This document shows, one piece after another, positions 43,560 through 53,811 of a stretch of DNA of 64,000 bases. The DNA comes from Pyrrhosoma nymphula. Its lineage: Eukaryota > Arthropoda > Insecta > Odonata > Coenagrionidae. The position numbers and the translations under genes were made by a program. The notes beneath the pieces were generated by a model that searched no databases, was not told the origin of the DNA, and saw nothing but the letters and a program-made list of their open reading frames with translations. How positions within the stretch are numbered: the stretch's first letter is position 1; each line of letters begins with the position of its first letter. Location: assembly GCA_963573305.1 (NCBI GenBank), contig OY754332.1, forward strand, positions 49,637,559 through 49,701,558, written 5' to 3'.

Positions 43560-44350
43560 ATAACAATGGTTCCTTCAATATTCATTTTGGGCCTAATTGT
43601 GCGAGTTTGTGTGAGCGATAGGGGAAGGGAAGTGTGGGCAGGGGCGGCTGCAGGCCCGCGGGGAGGAGCAGAGGTGCGTTCTGGGGAGGGATGGGGAAGG
43701 GGGCGAAGTGAAAGCAGCTGCCGGGACCGCTGCGCTGGGTCGTTTTGTGAGGGTTTTATGGTTTGGTGTGGTTGTTGCAGGAAATAGAACGTTCGGGGGG
43801 TCTGCGGTAGACTGGGCGGGGGAAAGAGGCGTGAGAGGGTTGAGATGCTTATCTGCGCTAATGAGGGCAGGCCAGGGGAGTCAGGTTCGGAATCCGCCAT
43901 GTGCAACGTCGCCTGAGACAAACTCCTCTTCTTCCCCAAGAGTTCTCGTTTTAGCCTTCCTTCGTCTGCCGGCCGGTCGGCGCTCATCTCCTCCTCGCAC
44001 TGCTGCCGATAATCGAGCCGGAACCCGCGACGCGTGTAAACGAGCCGATGAAAGAGGCGCGCGTCAACACATGAGGGACTCGTACCCGTGTCGGGGGGGC
44101 GAGCCGGGGTACTTGTCCGCGCCCGTGCTTCTCCGCACGCGCGTACTACGCAGTCACCATGGCATGTCGGTTGCACAGGGCTCAGCGGCGAACAGCGTCT
44201 CGTCTGCTAAGAATTGGCGGGTTCGATAGTTGGGCATTCGGTGGAAGCAACCGACAGCTGAGGTCAATTGCGCCATTCGGCACAGGTTGATTGGGTGGTG
44301 AGGTAGGGACTACTCGGGGAATTGAGAAGGGGTGGTGAGGATCACGGTGC
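43560..44350. promoter_or_regulatory. CpG-island-like GC-rich region
   Basis: About 800 bases of GC- and CpG-rich DNA. Long frames are open on both strands (43708-44229 plus, 43541-44176 minus), as expected from composition. The minus-strand 211-residue product begins with a Cys/Arg/Thr/Pro-rich section and later has KKRSLSQATLHMADSEPDSPG, which is not a motif I know. A promoter or first exon is possible; I cannot choose a strand. Confidence 0.45.
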
Positions 44351-44462
44351 CTGCATTTTGGCTTCATTTCATTCCGGAAGTTACAAGCCAATCTATTTTC
44401 TGACGAGGTCTAAAAACATTGCGAAACCCTAAAAACTACGGTATATTAGATCATGAGCGTAG

Positions 44463-44871
44463 AATACATCTGCATTATTTACTACCTTGCAAGCCACCTC
44501 AAGGAGGAGTGGCAGGGTTTGAATCTTCACCATCACGTACTACACGATATCATTCAAGAGTTAAAGAAACTACGACTATTTCATTTGCAAATAACTACCA
44601 GGTAGTGAACTTCCGGTAGTGAACCGACATCCAGTACACGATATTCTACCAATGTCGCAGAAACTATGAGTTTAATGTATTTTGCAACTACGTAAGTGTA
44701 TACAGAACAAGAGTAATAGAGGGAGCATGCGAGCCATAATTTTAGTACTACGCAGCAAATTTAGGCAAAAAGCATTGGATAGTAAATGAAATTATTAGCC
44801 ACATGACTATCGAAAAACTTAATTATAAATCGGTGGCCGCTAATATGGTCTCTTATCGTTCGCGGAAAAAA
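44463..44871 (-). mobile_element. CR1/Jockey-group LINE, diverged 3' end
   Basis: On the minus strand it begins with TTTTTTCCGCGAACGATAAGAGACCAT-type sequence (FPRTIRDH) at 44871, passes a CATTGGTAGAATATCG block and ends near 44466 with CCACTCCTCCTTGAGGTGGC and a GCAGATGTA tail. It is a diverged relative of 31638-32053 and 42812-43232. Confidence 0.65.
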
Positions 44872-45169
44872 TGACATTTTCAACCTGTCCCTTCAGCAAC
44901 TTATTTCCCTCACTTTTTGCTTATGATTTATTGATGCTAAGAAGTTGTAGATGAATTTGCACGAAACTTAAAGGGGAGCGATTTAGCTAAACTATCCCTT
45001 ATCAAGAAATTGACCCAATATTGTTGACTATGCCTTGCCAGAAAGATATCGGCATGGAGCGATTGAATGAATGCTTAACCAGAAAAGGATCTTATTCACC
45101 GGAGCATGTTTAGAGAGCGCGGAATGGGAGCTAAATGGCGTTAATAGAAGTTAAATGGGAATTAAATGG

Positions 45170-45290
45170 CGTTCATGTCTTATTGCCTAAAGAAAAATTC
45201 CACCTGGATTGGGAATCGAACCACGGACCTTTGGCTTGCCAGGTCAATGCGCAGGCCACCATGCAACCTAAGCTTCCTACACATAAGGCT
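45170..45290 (-). repeat. tRNA-like SINE fragment
   Basis: Minus strand: TTGCATGGTGGCCTGCGCAT (A-box region), 30 bases later GGTTCGATTCCC (B box), then CAGGTGGAATTTTTC. A better A box, TAGCATGGTGG, is present in the plus-strand copy at 45528-45538. Confidence 0.65.
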
Positions 45291-45429
45291 ATTTTGGAAG
45301 GATTTAAGGGAACTAGATGTTCAGCCTCTACGGTCAATCAAGGATCTCACTCGTACGGGAATATGGACTCGCAAGAAGCCACTAACCTCGGGGATAAATC
45401 CTGAAGATTTTCCATTTCTGCCCAAACCA

Positions 45430-45512
45430 GTGATAAAAATACGCAGAAAATGCTTTTGGGAAAAGTCCATCTGGACCGGGAATCGAATAGAAACTTCCAA
45501 AACTACCTTAGG
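45430..45512 (-). repeat. tRNA-like SINE fragment, B box and tail
   Basis: Minus strand TTCGATTCCCGGTCCAGATG followed by GACTTTTCCC and a CGTATTTTTATCACTGG tail; same family as 45170-45290, with the A-box part replaced. Confidence 0.5.
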
Positions 45513-45514
45513 TA

Positions 45515-45578
45515 TCACTAAGCCTGGGTAGCATGGTGGTCTGCACATTGGTCTGAAAAGCCAAATGCCCGTGGTTCG
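45515..45578 (+). repeat. tRNA-like SINE fragment, A box to B box
   Basis: AAGCCTGGGTAGCATGGTGG, then CTGAAAAGCCAAATGCCCGTGGTTCG, where it stops. It is the inverted partner of the two neighbouring copies. Confidence 0.6.
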
Positions 45579-45582
45579 TGAA

Positions 45583-45740
45583 GATAGGAAGGGAAGGTAC
45601 TGCAATTACGAATAAAAATTTATTGTACGACCCGGATTTCATCACAGTGCAGCATCATCAGCCACCTTCCTTCTTTTCCTAGCTTGATGATGGATAAATT
45701 CCACCAAGTGACACCTGAAACCGTTAGCTTTGTCCGTGGT
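45583..45740. repeat. Penelope-like motifs, head to head
   Basis: Minus strand: CTGATGATGCTGCACTGTGATGAAATCC at 45630-45657 (CTGATGA and GAAA, the two conserved hammerhead core blocks), followed by CGTACAATAAATTTTTATT. Plus strand: CTTGATGATGGATAAATTCC at 45682 and CACCTGAAACC at 45710. The two copies point away from each other, as in the palindromes, but the flanks differ in sequence. Confidence 0.5.
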
Positions 45741-45830
45741 TCGATTTCTGGTCAAGGTGAATATTTTTCTGAGGACATTTTTACGTATTTTCATTGCCAA
45801 TTTCTGTAGAAATGAAAGACCTCCCCTCGT
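45715..45830 (+). repeat. tRNA-like SINE fragment, B box and tail
   Basis: GTCCGTGGTTCGATTTCTGG (B box) followed by CAAGGTGAATATTTTTC and an ACGTATTTTCATTGCC tail, like the neighbouring SINE fragments. Confidence 0.5.
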
Positions 45831-45844
45831 AAATGGTGTCAATC

Positions 45845-46335
45845 CATTCTCCTAGTAACCGGACAGCTTCTAAGTTGGGCCCAAACTATGGGGTGGACTT
45901 CCAATGATTCCCGATTCAAAGGATGGTGATTCAATGGAATCTAGTTTTATTAGTCGGGTGTATCGCCGTTTTGCGCGTGGGCCGAAAAGCATGTCCTCGG
46001 CAGATATACAATGATGTGATGCGGAAATTGTGCGCTCCGAGTGCTGCTCGCTGCGCAGTTCAGCTCCTGTGCTCTTCTTCGTCTCTGTTTAGACTCTTTT
46101 TCATCCGACCATCGCAGAATACGTGAATTTCAGCAACCAATATGGTTGCAAAAATTAATTTTAATGGATATCTTTTTAAGATCGCCCCCGACCATCACGT
46201 AATTGTTAAGTATGAATGGTTGGATGAATAGCGGGAATAAAGTGACTCTATGTAGAGAGAATTTAGATTACCCAACTCTCAACGAAAGGTGCCACAATTC
46301 AACGTCCCATCCGATGGACCGAGTACTTCACTTGA
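45845..46335. other. Nothing recognised
   Basis: Short frames only (for example 45923-46126), no known motif. Confidence 0.4.
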
Positions 46336-46339
46336 AGCG

Positions 46340-46455
46340 CTCTCCAGGCAGTTATCAAGTAGGGATCGGGACTCCACTGGAAAATATCCACCTCTGCCAG
46401 AATTCGAACCCGCGCCCTTCACATGGGAAGCCACTAGCCACCACACCAACCTGAT
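46340..46455 (-). repeat. tRNA-like SINE head, second family
   Basis: Minus strand: TGGTGTGGTGGCTAGTGG (46431-46448) as A-box region and GGGTTCGAATTC (46400-46411) as B box at tRNA-like spacing, followed by TGGCAGAGGTGGATATTTTCC. The sequence downstream differs from the cluster at 45170-45830. Confidence 0.6.
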
Positions 46456-46459
46456 CCCA

Positions 46460-46900
46460 GCGGGCTCGATTCTGGCCGAAGAGAGTTACTCACTGTATGG
46501 GTGGATGCGGTAGTGATTGCTGTTGGTGATACGTCCTCTGAAAGAGGCGTTCGAGGAATTTGGGACATGAAGTGAAGCACTAAATGCTAAAAGACACGGG
46601 AGTGAAAATTTGTCAGTGCCGCTTCGGGAACATGGGTGGAAAACTCTTGAAAGTAATATTTTCAAATCTATGATGACGGTTTAAAAAAAATATAATTTCA
46701 GTTTGTACATTTTCCGAAAATTTAAAACCATGTATAACTCCATTGTTGAGTGTTCTGCCCGATGATTGGTAGGTTTTTGGACGATCTCTATCTTCTTTCC
46801 CACTTTTGGTCTTATCTCTTACCTTCCTGTACATTTATGTTCCGAATTCAAGTTTCTCTTTGCGTTCCTCACACATTCTACCTCTCCTTCGTCATCAGCA
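46460..46900. other. Nothing recognised
   Basis: No gene or repeat boundary that I can support. Confidence 0.4.
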
Positions 46901-47294
46901 GTCCAAAGCAGTGGCGCACCCAGAAAGTTTTCTGGGGGGGGAGGGCGCCATCTCCGAGATCTTTTGCAAAGAAGTGTAACCAAAATTTTATTCTTATCAG
47001 TATATTTTGAATGGTATAGTTGGCCATATTAGTTATTACATGTATGCATTCTATAAGTAGCCATATCAGATTGAAAACAGGCAACAATAGCCATGAACTA
47101 TTGGGCCTATGCTATGGTGTTCTTATCATGAACAGTACTTATAATTTATAAAATCCTAATAATTTAGTACTTTTATGCAAATGCAAAAAGACCCCCTAGG
47201 TTGGTTGTGGCGCTTGGTTTAAACAAATTCAAATGCAATGTTTACCTAAATACAAGTTTATTATGTATTATAGCATATACGTTTTTATAGAGTA

Positions 47295-47889
47295 CTAGTC
47301 GACCCGTGCGAAGCATTCGCACTGTATCCTCCTCAAATCCCACTTAATTGAAGTACACACCGTATAGTCAGTACCGTGTAGTTAGTGCGTCATTGATGTA
47401 GGTGTGGGTTGAAGTAAGGAATAGATGTGTGTTTAAATTTTAGGTTATATATTTTTTGAAACATAAGGTTAAGGTATTTACATATTTATAGCATATTTAC
47501 ATGTTTACAGGAACTCTTTGAACACTATGTTTGAAGTGATGATATGGTCATCTGTGATTGCTTGTTAGTGGGTCTGTTTTACACAGACATAGATGTCACT
47601 GAAAGAGCGCACCCTGGAAAACGCCACATACAACTGACCGTGTGAAAAAACAGGGTCAGGCAAGTACAATCCTGCCTTTGTTAGCGTCTGTCCATGTGCC
47701 TTGTTTATAGTAATGGCAAAGGCAACTTTTATGGGAAATTGCTTCCTAGTCAGTTTGAAAGGCACAGTAGGATCAGAAGGGATGAGTTTAATGCGTGGTA
47801 TGACGACAGTTTGACCGGAGTCAATCAATTTCGCTGTGATAGTGTAGTTGCCCAAGTGAGTTACAACTAATCTGGCGCCATGAAGCCCT
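47295..47889 (-). mobile_element. Helitron 3' end with helicase C-terminus
   Basis: On the minus strand a Pif1-type helicase C-terminus ends at 47565; 250 bases later comes a hairpin GTGCGAATGCTTCGCAC (47306-47322; 7-bp stem) followed by seven bases and CTAG, with T next in the flank. Hairpin, short spacer, CTAG and T is exactly the 3' terminus of Helitrons, which insert between A and T. The upstream part (Rep domain and most of the helicase) is missing beyond about 47889. Confidence 0.88.
47565..47889 (-). pseudogene. Helitron Pif1-like helicase, C-terminal fragment
   Basis: Reads GARLVVTHLGNYTITAKLI, VVIPRIKLIPSD, PFKLTRKQFPIKVAFAITIN, KAHGQTLTKAGLYLPDPVFS and HGQLYVAFSRVRSF. These are the end of the Helitron helicase: the RxQFP(I/V)..AFA.TINK.QGQT block (motif V region) and the YVA.SR.R motif VI. 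The frame is intact over 108 codons, so this fragment is not very old. The first residue of the open frame at 47855 is an internal TTG, not a start. Rolling-circle replication functions are absent here. Confidence 0.88.
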
Positions 47890-48470
47890 GTTTAAGTTTA
47901 AGAAGCTAGAAGTTTAAGCCCTGCTTAGCGTTTAGGTATCTAATCAACATGATAATAGCGTTCTTTTTTAGTATGAGTTAATGAGGTGGCAAACCTGAAG
48001 GACTTAATGAGTTCAGAAATTCTAATCAAGCAGTTTGGGGAAGTAAATATAAATTCAAGTTTTGATTAATTTAATTCATTTTATAAATATATCAGCAGAT
48101 CGAATGCCTTAAATCAATATTTTAAGTCGAAATCAAATGCGGAATGAGATAATAGATGCATGAAATCGAAATCGGTTTCATTTCGATATATCTCGATATT
48201 CTCGATAGAGGATCGATAGGTCGAGGGCGGGATTTCAAAAAACCATTTTTTACAATTGTAATTTTTCGAAAAACAACTGAAATGTGAGTAATTTGTATAT
48301 TTTCCGGTGTAGCGGTTAAGAAAAGCTTTAAAATGATGCCTCATTTATGAAAATTGATGAAGTATTAAGGAAGTTATGGCGTACCGACAAAAAAAAGCCC
48401 TTGAGAAATAATATATATGGTAAGTAAATCAGTGGTATCCAGATATTACGCCCTTAACTACAAAACATAA

Positions 48471-48968
48471 TCAAGCCGTTTGGTTTTTTCCTTGGCCAGC
48501 AGATGAATTACATTGTCCACATCCACTTCTCTTCGTGTGTGTATTTATCTGTGATTCTGTTCTGTAGTTCTGTGTATATTTCTGTGTAATTTCTCTGCGT
48601 ATATTTAAAAATGCTACACTATTGATCCTGTATTCACCCATCGTGTTTTTGAGGTAGGTTTTAATTATTGTAAGTGTAGAGAACGACCTTTCTCCATTAC
48701 TAGTGGACACTGGAAGTGTTGCAAAAACTTGAAGAATTTTGTGGATATTAGGGAACAAATCTTTATCACTCACCAATAAGCCCTCAAGGGCATGTTTGCA
48801 AGGAGAACTCTTTTTTGAATACCAGCAAGCATACCATAGTTCTAATTCTGACAAACAGGATTTACTGAGGGCACTCTCTAAATAGTGTGGAGACAGTGTC
48901 ATGACGTCTTCTTTATCGTCTTTATTAGGTAATGGCTTATTTGACAGCAGACAGTTAAAACGTTTCAA
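48471..48968 (-). pseudogene. hAT transposase, C-terminal dimerisation domain
   Basis: Contains SELELWYACWYS, LFPNIHKILQVFATLPVSTS, NGERSFSTLTIIKTYLKNTM and GEYRINSVAFLNIRREI. The LPVSTSNGERSFSTL..IKT.LK.TMGE.R block is the hAT C-terminal dimerisation motif (ERSFS). It belongs to the DUF4371/ZMYM-like group of hAT proteins. The frame is intact over this domain and carries a short extra tail (CGQCNSSAGQGKNQTA). Confidence 0.88.
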
Positions 48969-49540
48969 GATATCCTATGCTTTAAGAATCTTTTCCGCAA
49001 AGAGCTTAGGAACGAGTCAATCCAAGGAATGAATATTGAAATTCTGTAATACTCATTGGCAGTCATGTCTGATCCTGAGGTAGTATTTTACCTATGTGTT
49101 TGGCTATTTCTTATTCGAGGCATTTGTACCACTTCCCCATATTTTTCCAAAACATTAATAGCCTCTTCAAAAATAATGCCAAATTCTTCTTTTGCATCCT
49201 GCCTTATATATTCCACTTCAGTAGTTATGGTGTTGACAAACTTGATGGCCGAAGTTAGGTCCATTGTTTACTTTTGAAGCTTCTTGCTAAAAGGTAGGCA
49301 GTAACAAAGTGCCTTTCCAGCTAACAGTCTAGGGCAATGATGAAATCCGACTGCAAAATTGCGTGAAGCAACATTTTAGCGTTTGATGATGTTTCTGAAT
49401 CTTTCCATTCCTGTATTTCCATAAGTGACTCGAATACAGGTTCAAAAAACAAAACCATGACAAAAATGACATTGCGTCGTTCGACCTAACGAGTTAGACA
49501 GTTTTTTAAGTTTCTTCTTTTTATTTGAATTCTAGATGGA

Positions 49541-50113
49541 CTAATCAGTGTGTTTTGTCAATACGATTTGTCTTTTGGACGTGTTTAAAAAGCTGTAACT
49601 TAAAAAAACTGTGGAAAAATAGTGCCTCATAGCCTGGGTATCATAAGAATTTGAAATCACAAGATTTAGATTGTGTGACGCACAGTGGACGTACAATGCT
49701 TTTGGATATAGACTTTTGATGCAAGACTGTGCACCACTGTATAGTCCGCTCATAGCGCCAGCACCTTCACATCCTTGGCCACATAAAAAATCCAAGTTTA
49801 TGTTGCAAGCAGCAAGGCCCTGTTGGATTGCTTCACCTATAACCTTTCCTGTTGTTGCTTGTAAGGGCATAAACTGCAGAAACTGTTCATATATTTTGTA
49901 ACCATCTCCCTCTACTTTCTTTATATATCTCACACAGAGTGTAAGTTGTTCCACATAAGATACATCGACCATCTCATCCGCCAATATTGAAAAACACTTC
50001 GCTTCGTTAACCTCAATAACTACTTGCTTTAGAATATTTTCGTGACAAGTTTGAAGAATTTGATTTTGAACATTCCAGCTTGTATGATTAGCATGTTTTG
50101 TACAAGAATTCAA
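49541..50113 (-). pseudogene. hAT transposase, central catalytic region
   Basis: Reads EAKCFSILADEMVDVSYVEQLTLCVRYI (first catalytic region, ADE.VDVS), LAACNINLDFLCGQGCEGAGAMSG (GQGCEGAGAMSG, second aspartate region altered from the usual GQGYDGA) and YVHCASHNLNLVIS (CxxH). This is the DUF4371 part of the same transposase as 48471-48968 and 50418-50792. The GCEGA in place of GYDGA removes a likely catalytic aspartate. The section between 48970 and 49540 is heavily degraded. Confidence 0.85.
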
Positions 50114-50417
50114 ATGATTCTGTAAAACATGATTTCCTGACTGAACTTTGAATCTTAGCAGTGCTTTAAAATTGCCTTTATTGTTAGAAGGCTTGGATAA
50201 AAGATCAAATTCACCGCGGTCCCTATGGCCAAGTATGGGTAGATTTTATCTACTGCTTTTTTCCAGCTGGTGAAACCTTGTGTCAAAATTTCCAACCGCT
50301 TGTGCTGTTGGCATTGCTACCTCTCGAGGTGAAAAAAGTTCACAAAATTTGCCATCTTCACATTTTGAATACGCCAACCACATATACTTAGCTAGCCAAG
50401 AGTAGCAGAACCTTCGA

Positions 50418-50792
50418 TTATGAGTATAGCCTAGCTAGCCAAGAATAGCAGGACCTTCGATTATGAGTATAGTCTTGACTATACTCATAATTTGTCACAG
50501 TGGCAGTTAGAGGAAAGTTAAAGTTACTGTCAGGTTCCCAAAGGCGATGCAAAACGTCAACTTTGTCTCTCTTATCACTTAAATTTGACTGGTGTATATA
50601 ATTAATTATGTCGGAAGACAAAACTGTTTTGACATTATCGAAGACAATATCAGCATCACTTGCTTTTTTTAAATGAAGTTGAAGTTCTTTTTGAGGATTC
50701 ATCAGTTTCATCCTTCTGTCATGAATTTTGTACTTGAACATATCATTGTTTTTTACTAAAAAGTTATGAAGTGTTTGATTTCTTTTACTCAT
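50418..50792 (-). pseudogene. hAT transposase, N-terminus
   Basis: Starts at a genuine ATG (50792) as MSKRNQTLHNFLVKNND, a typical start of DUF4371-type hAT proteins, and continues to HRLWEPDSNFNFPLTATV. Near 50400-50475 a block of about 47 bases (CTAGCCAAGA.TAGCAG, CCTTCGATTATGAGTATAG) is duplicated in tandem and also forms a short hairpin (TATGAGTATAGTC/GACTATACTCATA), which breaks the frame. After this the protein continues as SWLAKYMW, CEDGKFCELFSP. Confidence 0.8.
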
Positions 50793-51299
50793 ATTGTAAG
50801 CTAAAAAATCTTAAATCACTCGCGAACGAAAAACATTTAAATATGTCAAACTAGAAGTTAAGACACAACACAAACAGATGTACACAGAGAAACTACACCA
50901 GATCAGATTTGTCAAAAATACTGTACTAAAATGCATAAGCTAAGCCAGTACACCTGTTTCAATGGAGGATGACTGCCAAAATAAATTGGAAATGTGTCAC
51001 AGCACAGATAAAAGAGCCGTTCTTTCATCTTTAGTCTAGTCATACTCGAGTAAAATTATGCATTACGTTTTTCCTATTTTTCCAATTGCTGCTATCACGT
51101 GAATGTGACTTGCCAATTAAAGATTAATTTGGGTTTTGTAGAGAGCTAAGGGGGTGGCCAGCGCCCCTTTACCCCCTACCCCGTTGCTGCGCCACTGGTT
51201 CAAATATCACTAGGCTGCAGCTCTCTACTTGCCTTTTCTTTCGGCTAAACGTTTCATACCTCCATAAGACTTCATATTAATAAAGCCCCTTAGAATTTA

Positions 51300-51945
51300 C
51301 TTCGTAGAGTCCAACCTGGGTTTCCTTCGAAAATTCATCTCATTCGTTGGTTCTTCATGTAAATATTTCATGAGGGGGTTTTGTCTAATTATCTATCCAA
51401 CAAGTTGGTCTCTTCTACTTTGTAGTCATTTCATCAAGCATATTTTCCACCTACCTATCTGTAGGGACTTTTTCAATTATGGTTATCTCCGTCCATATAA
51501 TCTTCATCATTCTTTATTATCACCATATTTCCATGGCTTCCAGTCTTTTTCACTCTGCTGCTGTTATCGCCCAAGCATCTCTGCCATATAAGAGCACGCT
51601 CCAAAGGAATGTTTCCATGAAATGCTTCCTTACTCCAAAAGTTTGTGCTGCTATCTGTGAGTGGGCTCTTCTAATAGAATAGGTACCTCCTTTGCTGGGG
51701 CCGCTCTGCTCACAGTAAGTTTTTGTCATCCTTCATCACTGGTTATCCTACTTTCAAGATAGAAAAATACATCAACTTGTCCCATTTTCTGCGGCCAAAG
51801 CCTCATGGTGAGTTTATTTTCTGCATTTCTCTCTGAACCTATTAATTTGGTTTTCCTGGAATTAGTCTTGCAGTTGTATCTCCGCAGTTTTTCCATTAAA
51901 TTCAGAATTCCAGAAAGATCTTCCTATCTCTGTCAAAATTAATAT
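51300..51945 (-). pseudogene. RTE remnant, C-terminal side of hAT insertion
   Basis: The minus strand gives, across shifted frames, EKLRRYNCK, KTNSRKTKLIGSE, QVDVFFYLESRITSDEG, KHFMETFLWSVLLYGRDAW and RLEAMEIW, RMMKIIWTE. This is the region after the RT active site and the LYGSEAW block of an RTE element of a further family. The matching upstream part is at 54173-54600 on the other side of a hAT-type insertion. Confidence 0.7.
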
Positions 51946-52654
51946 GTAATCAGTAAGCTGAGGACATTTAGGCACTAAAAATGAAGAAATAGGCAGCCTA
52001 AATAGGCACTAAAAATTTCAAAATAGGCACTTAAAATAGGCGCTTAAAATATTTTTTAATCGAAGATGTGAAAACAAAAATTTTAAAAACCGATAAATCG
52101 ACGAAAGTTCAATTATTAACTTCGGCCCCAAAGAGTTAGTCGATACCAGTAACAGCTGTCACTATTCTAGAAGCACCTCTAGTGGAATAACGGATTCAAT
52201 AAGATGAAATTTGAAGGATCCAAGAAATTAATACATAGCATCACTCACAATTATAAAAACTCGAAGTCACACAATACAGAACGGCCACACGGCCACGACT
52301 TAACCCAAATCTCTAGTATAGTCTCCTTACACAAGTCTAAAAAAAACATACGAGCTTCGGCTTGGGAACCTAGGATAAGCTGCCTAACCTTTGGCTTTGG
52401 AACCAGACAGATACCCACACAAGGATTTGGAACCTTGTCGAAGAAACTAAATTGGGTCCTCAACCAAGAAACCCACCCGTGGCTGGTATTGTACGGCAAT
52501 GAGCGTGACCCCTACGGCGATGAGGTTACTGGTTCAAATGCATGAACTGGTAGTGGCAATGTCACCATGGACCAACGGAATGTACTAAATATTTCTACAT
52601 AAAACAAACAGGACGAAAAACAACAGAATGCATTTGGTGCCACCATAGCAACTT

Positions 52655-53010
52655 TCTCAACGTTGTTCATATTCTAAGGGCCGTATGTGCTCGCGATGAA
52701 AAACCAAGTCTACTTTTTTAAGAGGTTTGAATTATGCTCTTTCAAATGAAAATGATTCAAAAGAGTATCCAGAAGGTCTTTCTTTTGTAAGAGCGGGCAG
52801 AAAATAACCTATTTTTGTCGTTTTTACAAATGTCATCCTTAACGTTATCCCTATTTTTAGGGTCTTATATGCCTGCGATGAAAAACTAGATATACTTTTT
52901 TAGAGGTTTGAAATCATTCTCTTTATAATAAAAATAATCCAAAAGAAATTCAAGAGGGTCTTTTTTGTAAAAGCGGGGAGAAAATACCTGATTTTTGGCC
53001 TTTTTACAAT
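52655..53010. repeat. Diverged tandem duplication inside the hAT-type element
   Basis: Two units of about 170 bases share GCGATGAAAAAC, TACTTTTTTA.GAGGTTTGAA, GGTCTTTCTTTTGTAA and AGAAAATA.CT.ATTTTTG-like blocks in the same order (near 52690-52820 and 52868-53000). Non-coding. Confidence 0.7.
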
Positions 53011-53475
53011 AAGTGTCAAAGTTTGACTCGATTTTTAAAATAATGGAAAGCATTTGGAAGATGAAATTTAATATTCATAAACCATGTATTGATATTTTAT
53101 CATGCTCAAAGTTTTACGTTGAATATATTTTTACTTCCTGAAATATAAAAAGCCAAAATTTTAATCTTTTTCGATCCGCAATTTTTCAGGCCAGTTTCGC
53201 CCTGAATTTTCTACAAGGAGGTCGCGTTTACAGTTATTTTTATTATTTTGTTTAATAGAGCTTCAAAAGTTGTACAAGATAGCCAATTTTTGTTTCTCTT
53301 ATCAAAATATCTCTTGAGATACTATGCCTCAAATTTATCGAAATCTCATAGTCATACTGAAGAAGGCTGCGGCACGGGGTCAAGCAAATTACTGTATATC
53401 TGCAAGTATACCATCGGCGAACGTAAAACTTTACAAATTTTTATTGGGAATATGTGTAAATGTCAATACAAAATT

Positions 53476-53811
53476 TCATTGAAATCCGTGATGGTCGAGC
53501 GGGGACACCAGACCACTTGGCATGTAATGAATGACCCAATAGTGTTCCTTTAAGTGGGTGAAAAAGACGTTCGAACTGATGTATAGGAGGCACACATTAT
53601 TCCTGTCACATACCTCACGTATTTCAATAATTTTATCTGCAAAGTATAATGCAGTATTTAGCCAGGTTCCCCATAATATCAATACTGGCTGTGAAGGCAG
53701 ATCAACTTCAGGCATACTGCTTGAAGTTGATCTGCCTTTAAACTCAGCAATACTGAGTGGTACCTTCAAAAACAAATTTTGGCAATTGAAACCATCGTAT
53801 GTACGCATCAC
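53476..53811 (-). pseudogene. hAT transposase fragment
   Basis: Reads FDGFNCQNLFLKVPLSIAEFK-like sequence (YDGFNCQNLFLKVPLSI), then LPSQPVLILWGTWLNTALYFADKIIEIREV. The LP..PVL.RWGTWL.a..Y...f..I..v pattern is found in the central part of hAT transposases; the usual Arg of RWGTW is Leu here. Between the two blocks a perfect 17-bp inverted repeat (AAGGCAGATCAACTTCA, 53693-53709, and its complement at 53721-53737) adds about 15 residues. The domain is isolated; no dimerisation domain is seen. Confidence 0.65.

Larger units (their letters stand above)
46909..51197 (-). mobile_element. hAT transposon with terminal repeats, 4.3 kb, inactive
   Basis: Both ends are CAGTGGCGCA in inverted orientation, the common hAT terminus, with G-rich sequence just inside. 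The flanking 8-mers GTCCAAAG (46901-46908) and GTTCAAAT (51198-51205) agree at six of eight positions, consistent with an aged 8-bp target duplication. The transposase lies on the minus strand from 50792 to about 48471 and is broken by several frame shifts. A Helitron 3' end is inserted between its C-terminus and the left terminus. Confidence 0.88.

Noticed and set aside
43541..44229. 211-codon minus and 173-codon plus frames
   Set aside because: Overlapping frames on both strands in a CpG-rich island; no motif or splice evidence to choose one.
52440..52560. ACTGGTTCAAATGC resembling a B box within the hAT-type element
   Set aside because: No convincing A box at tRNA spacing and no related copy.
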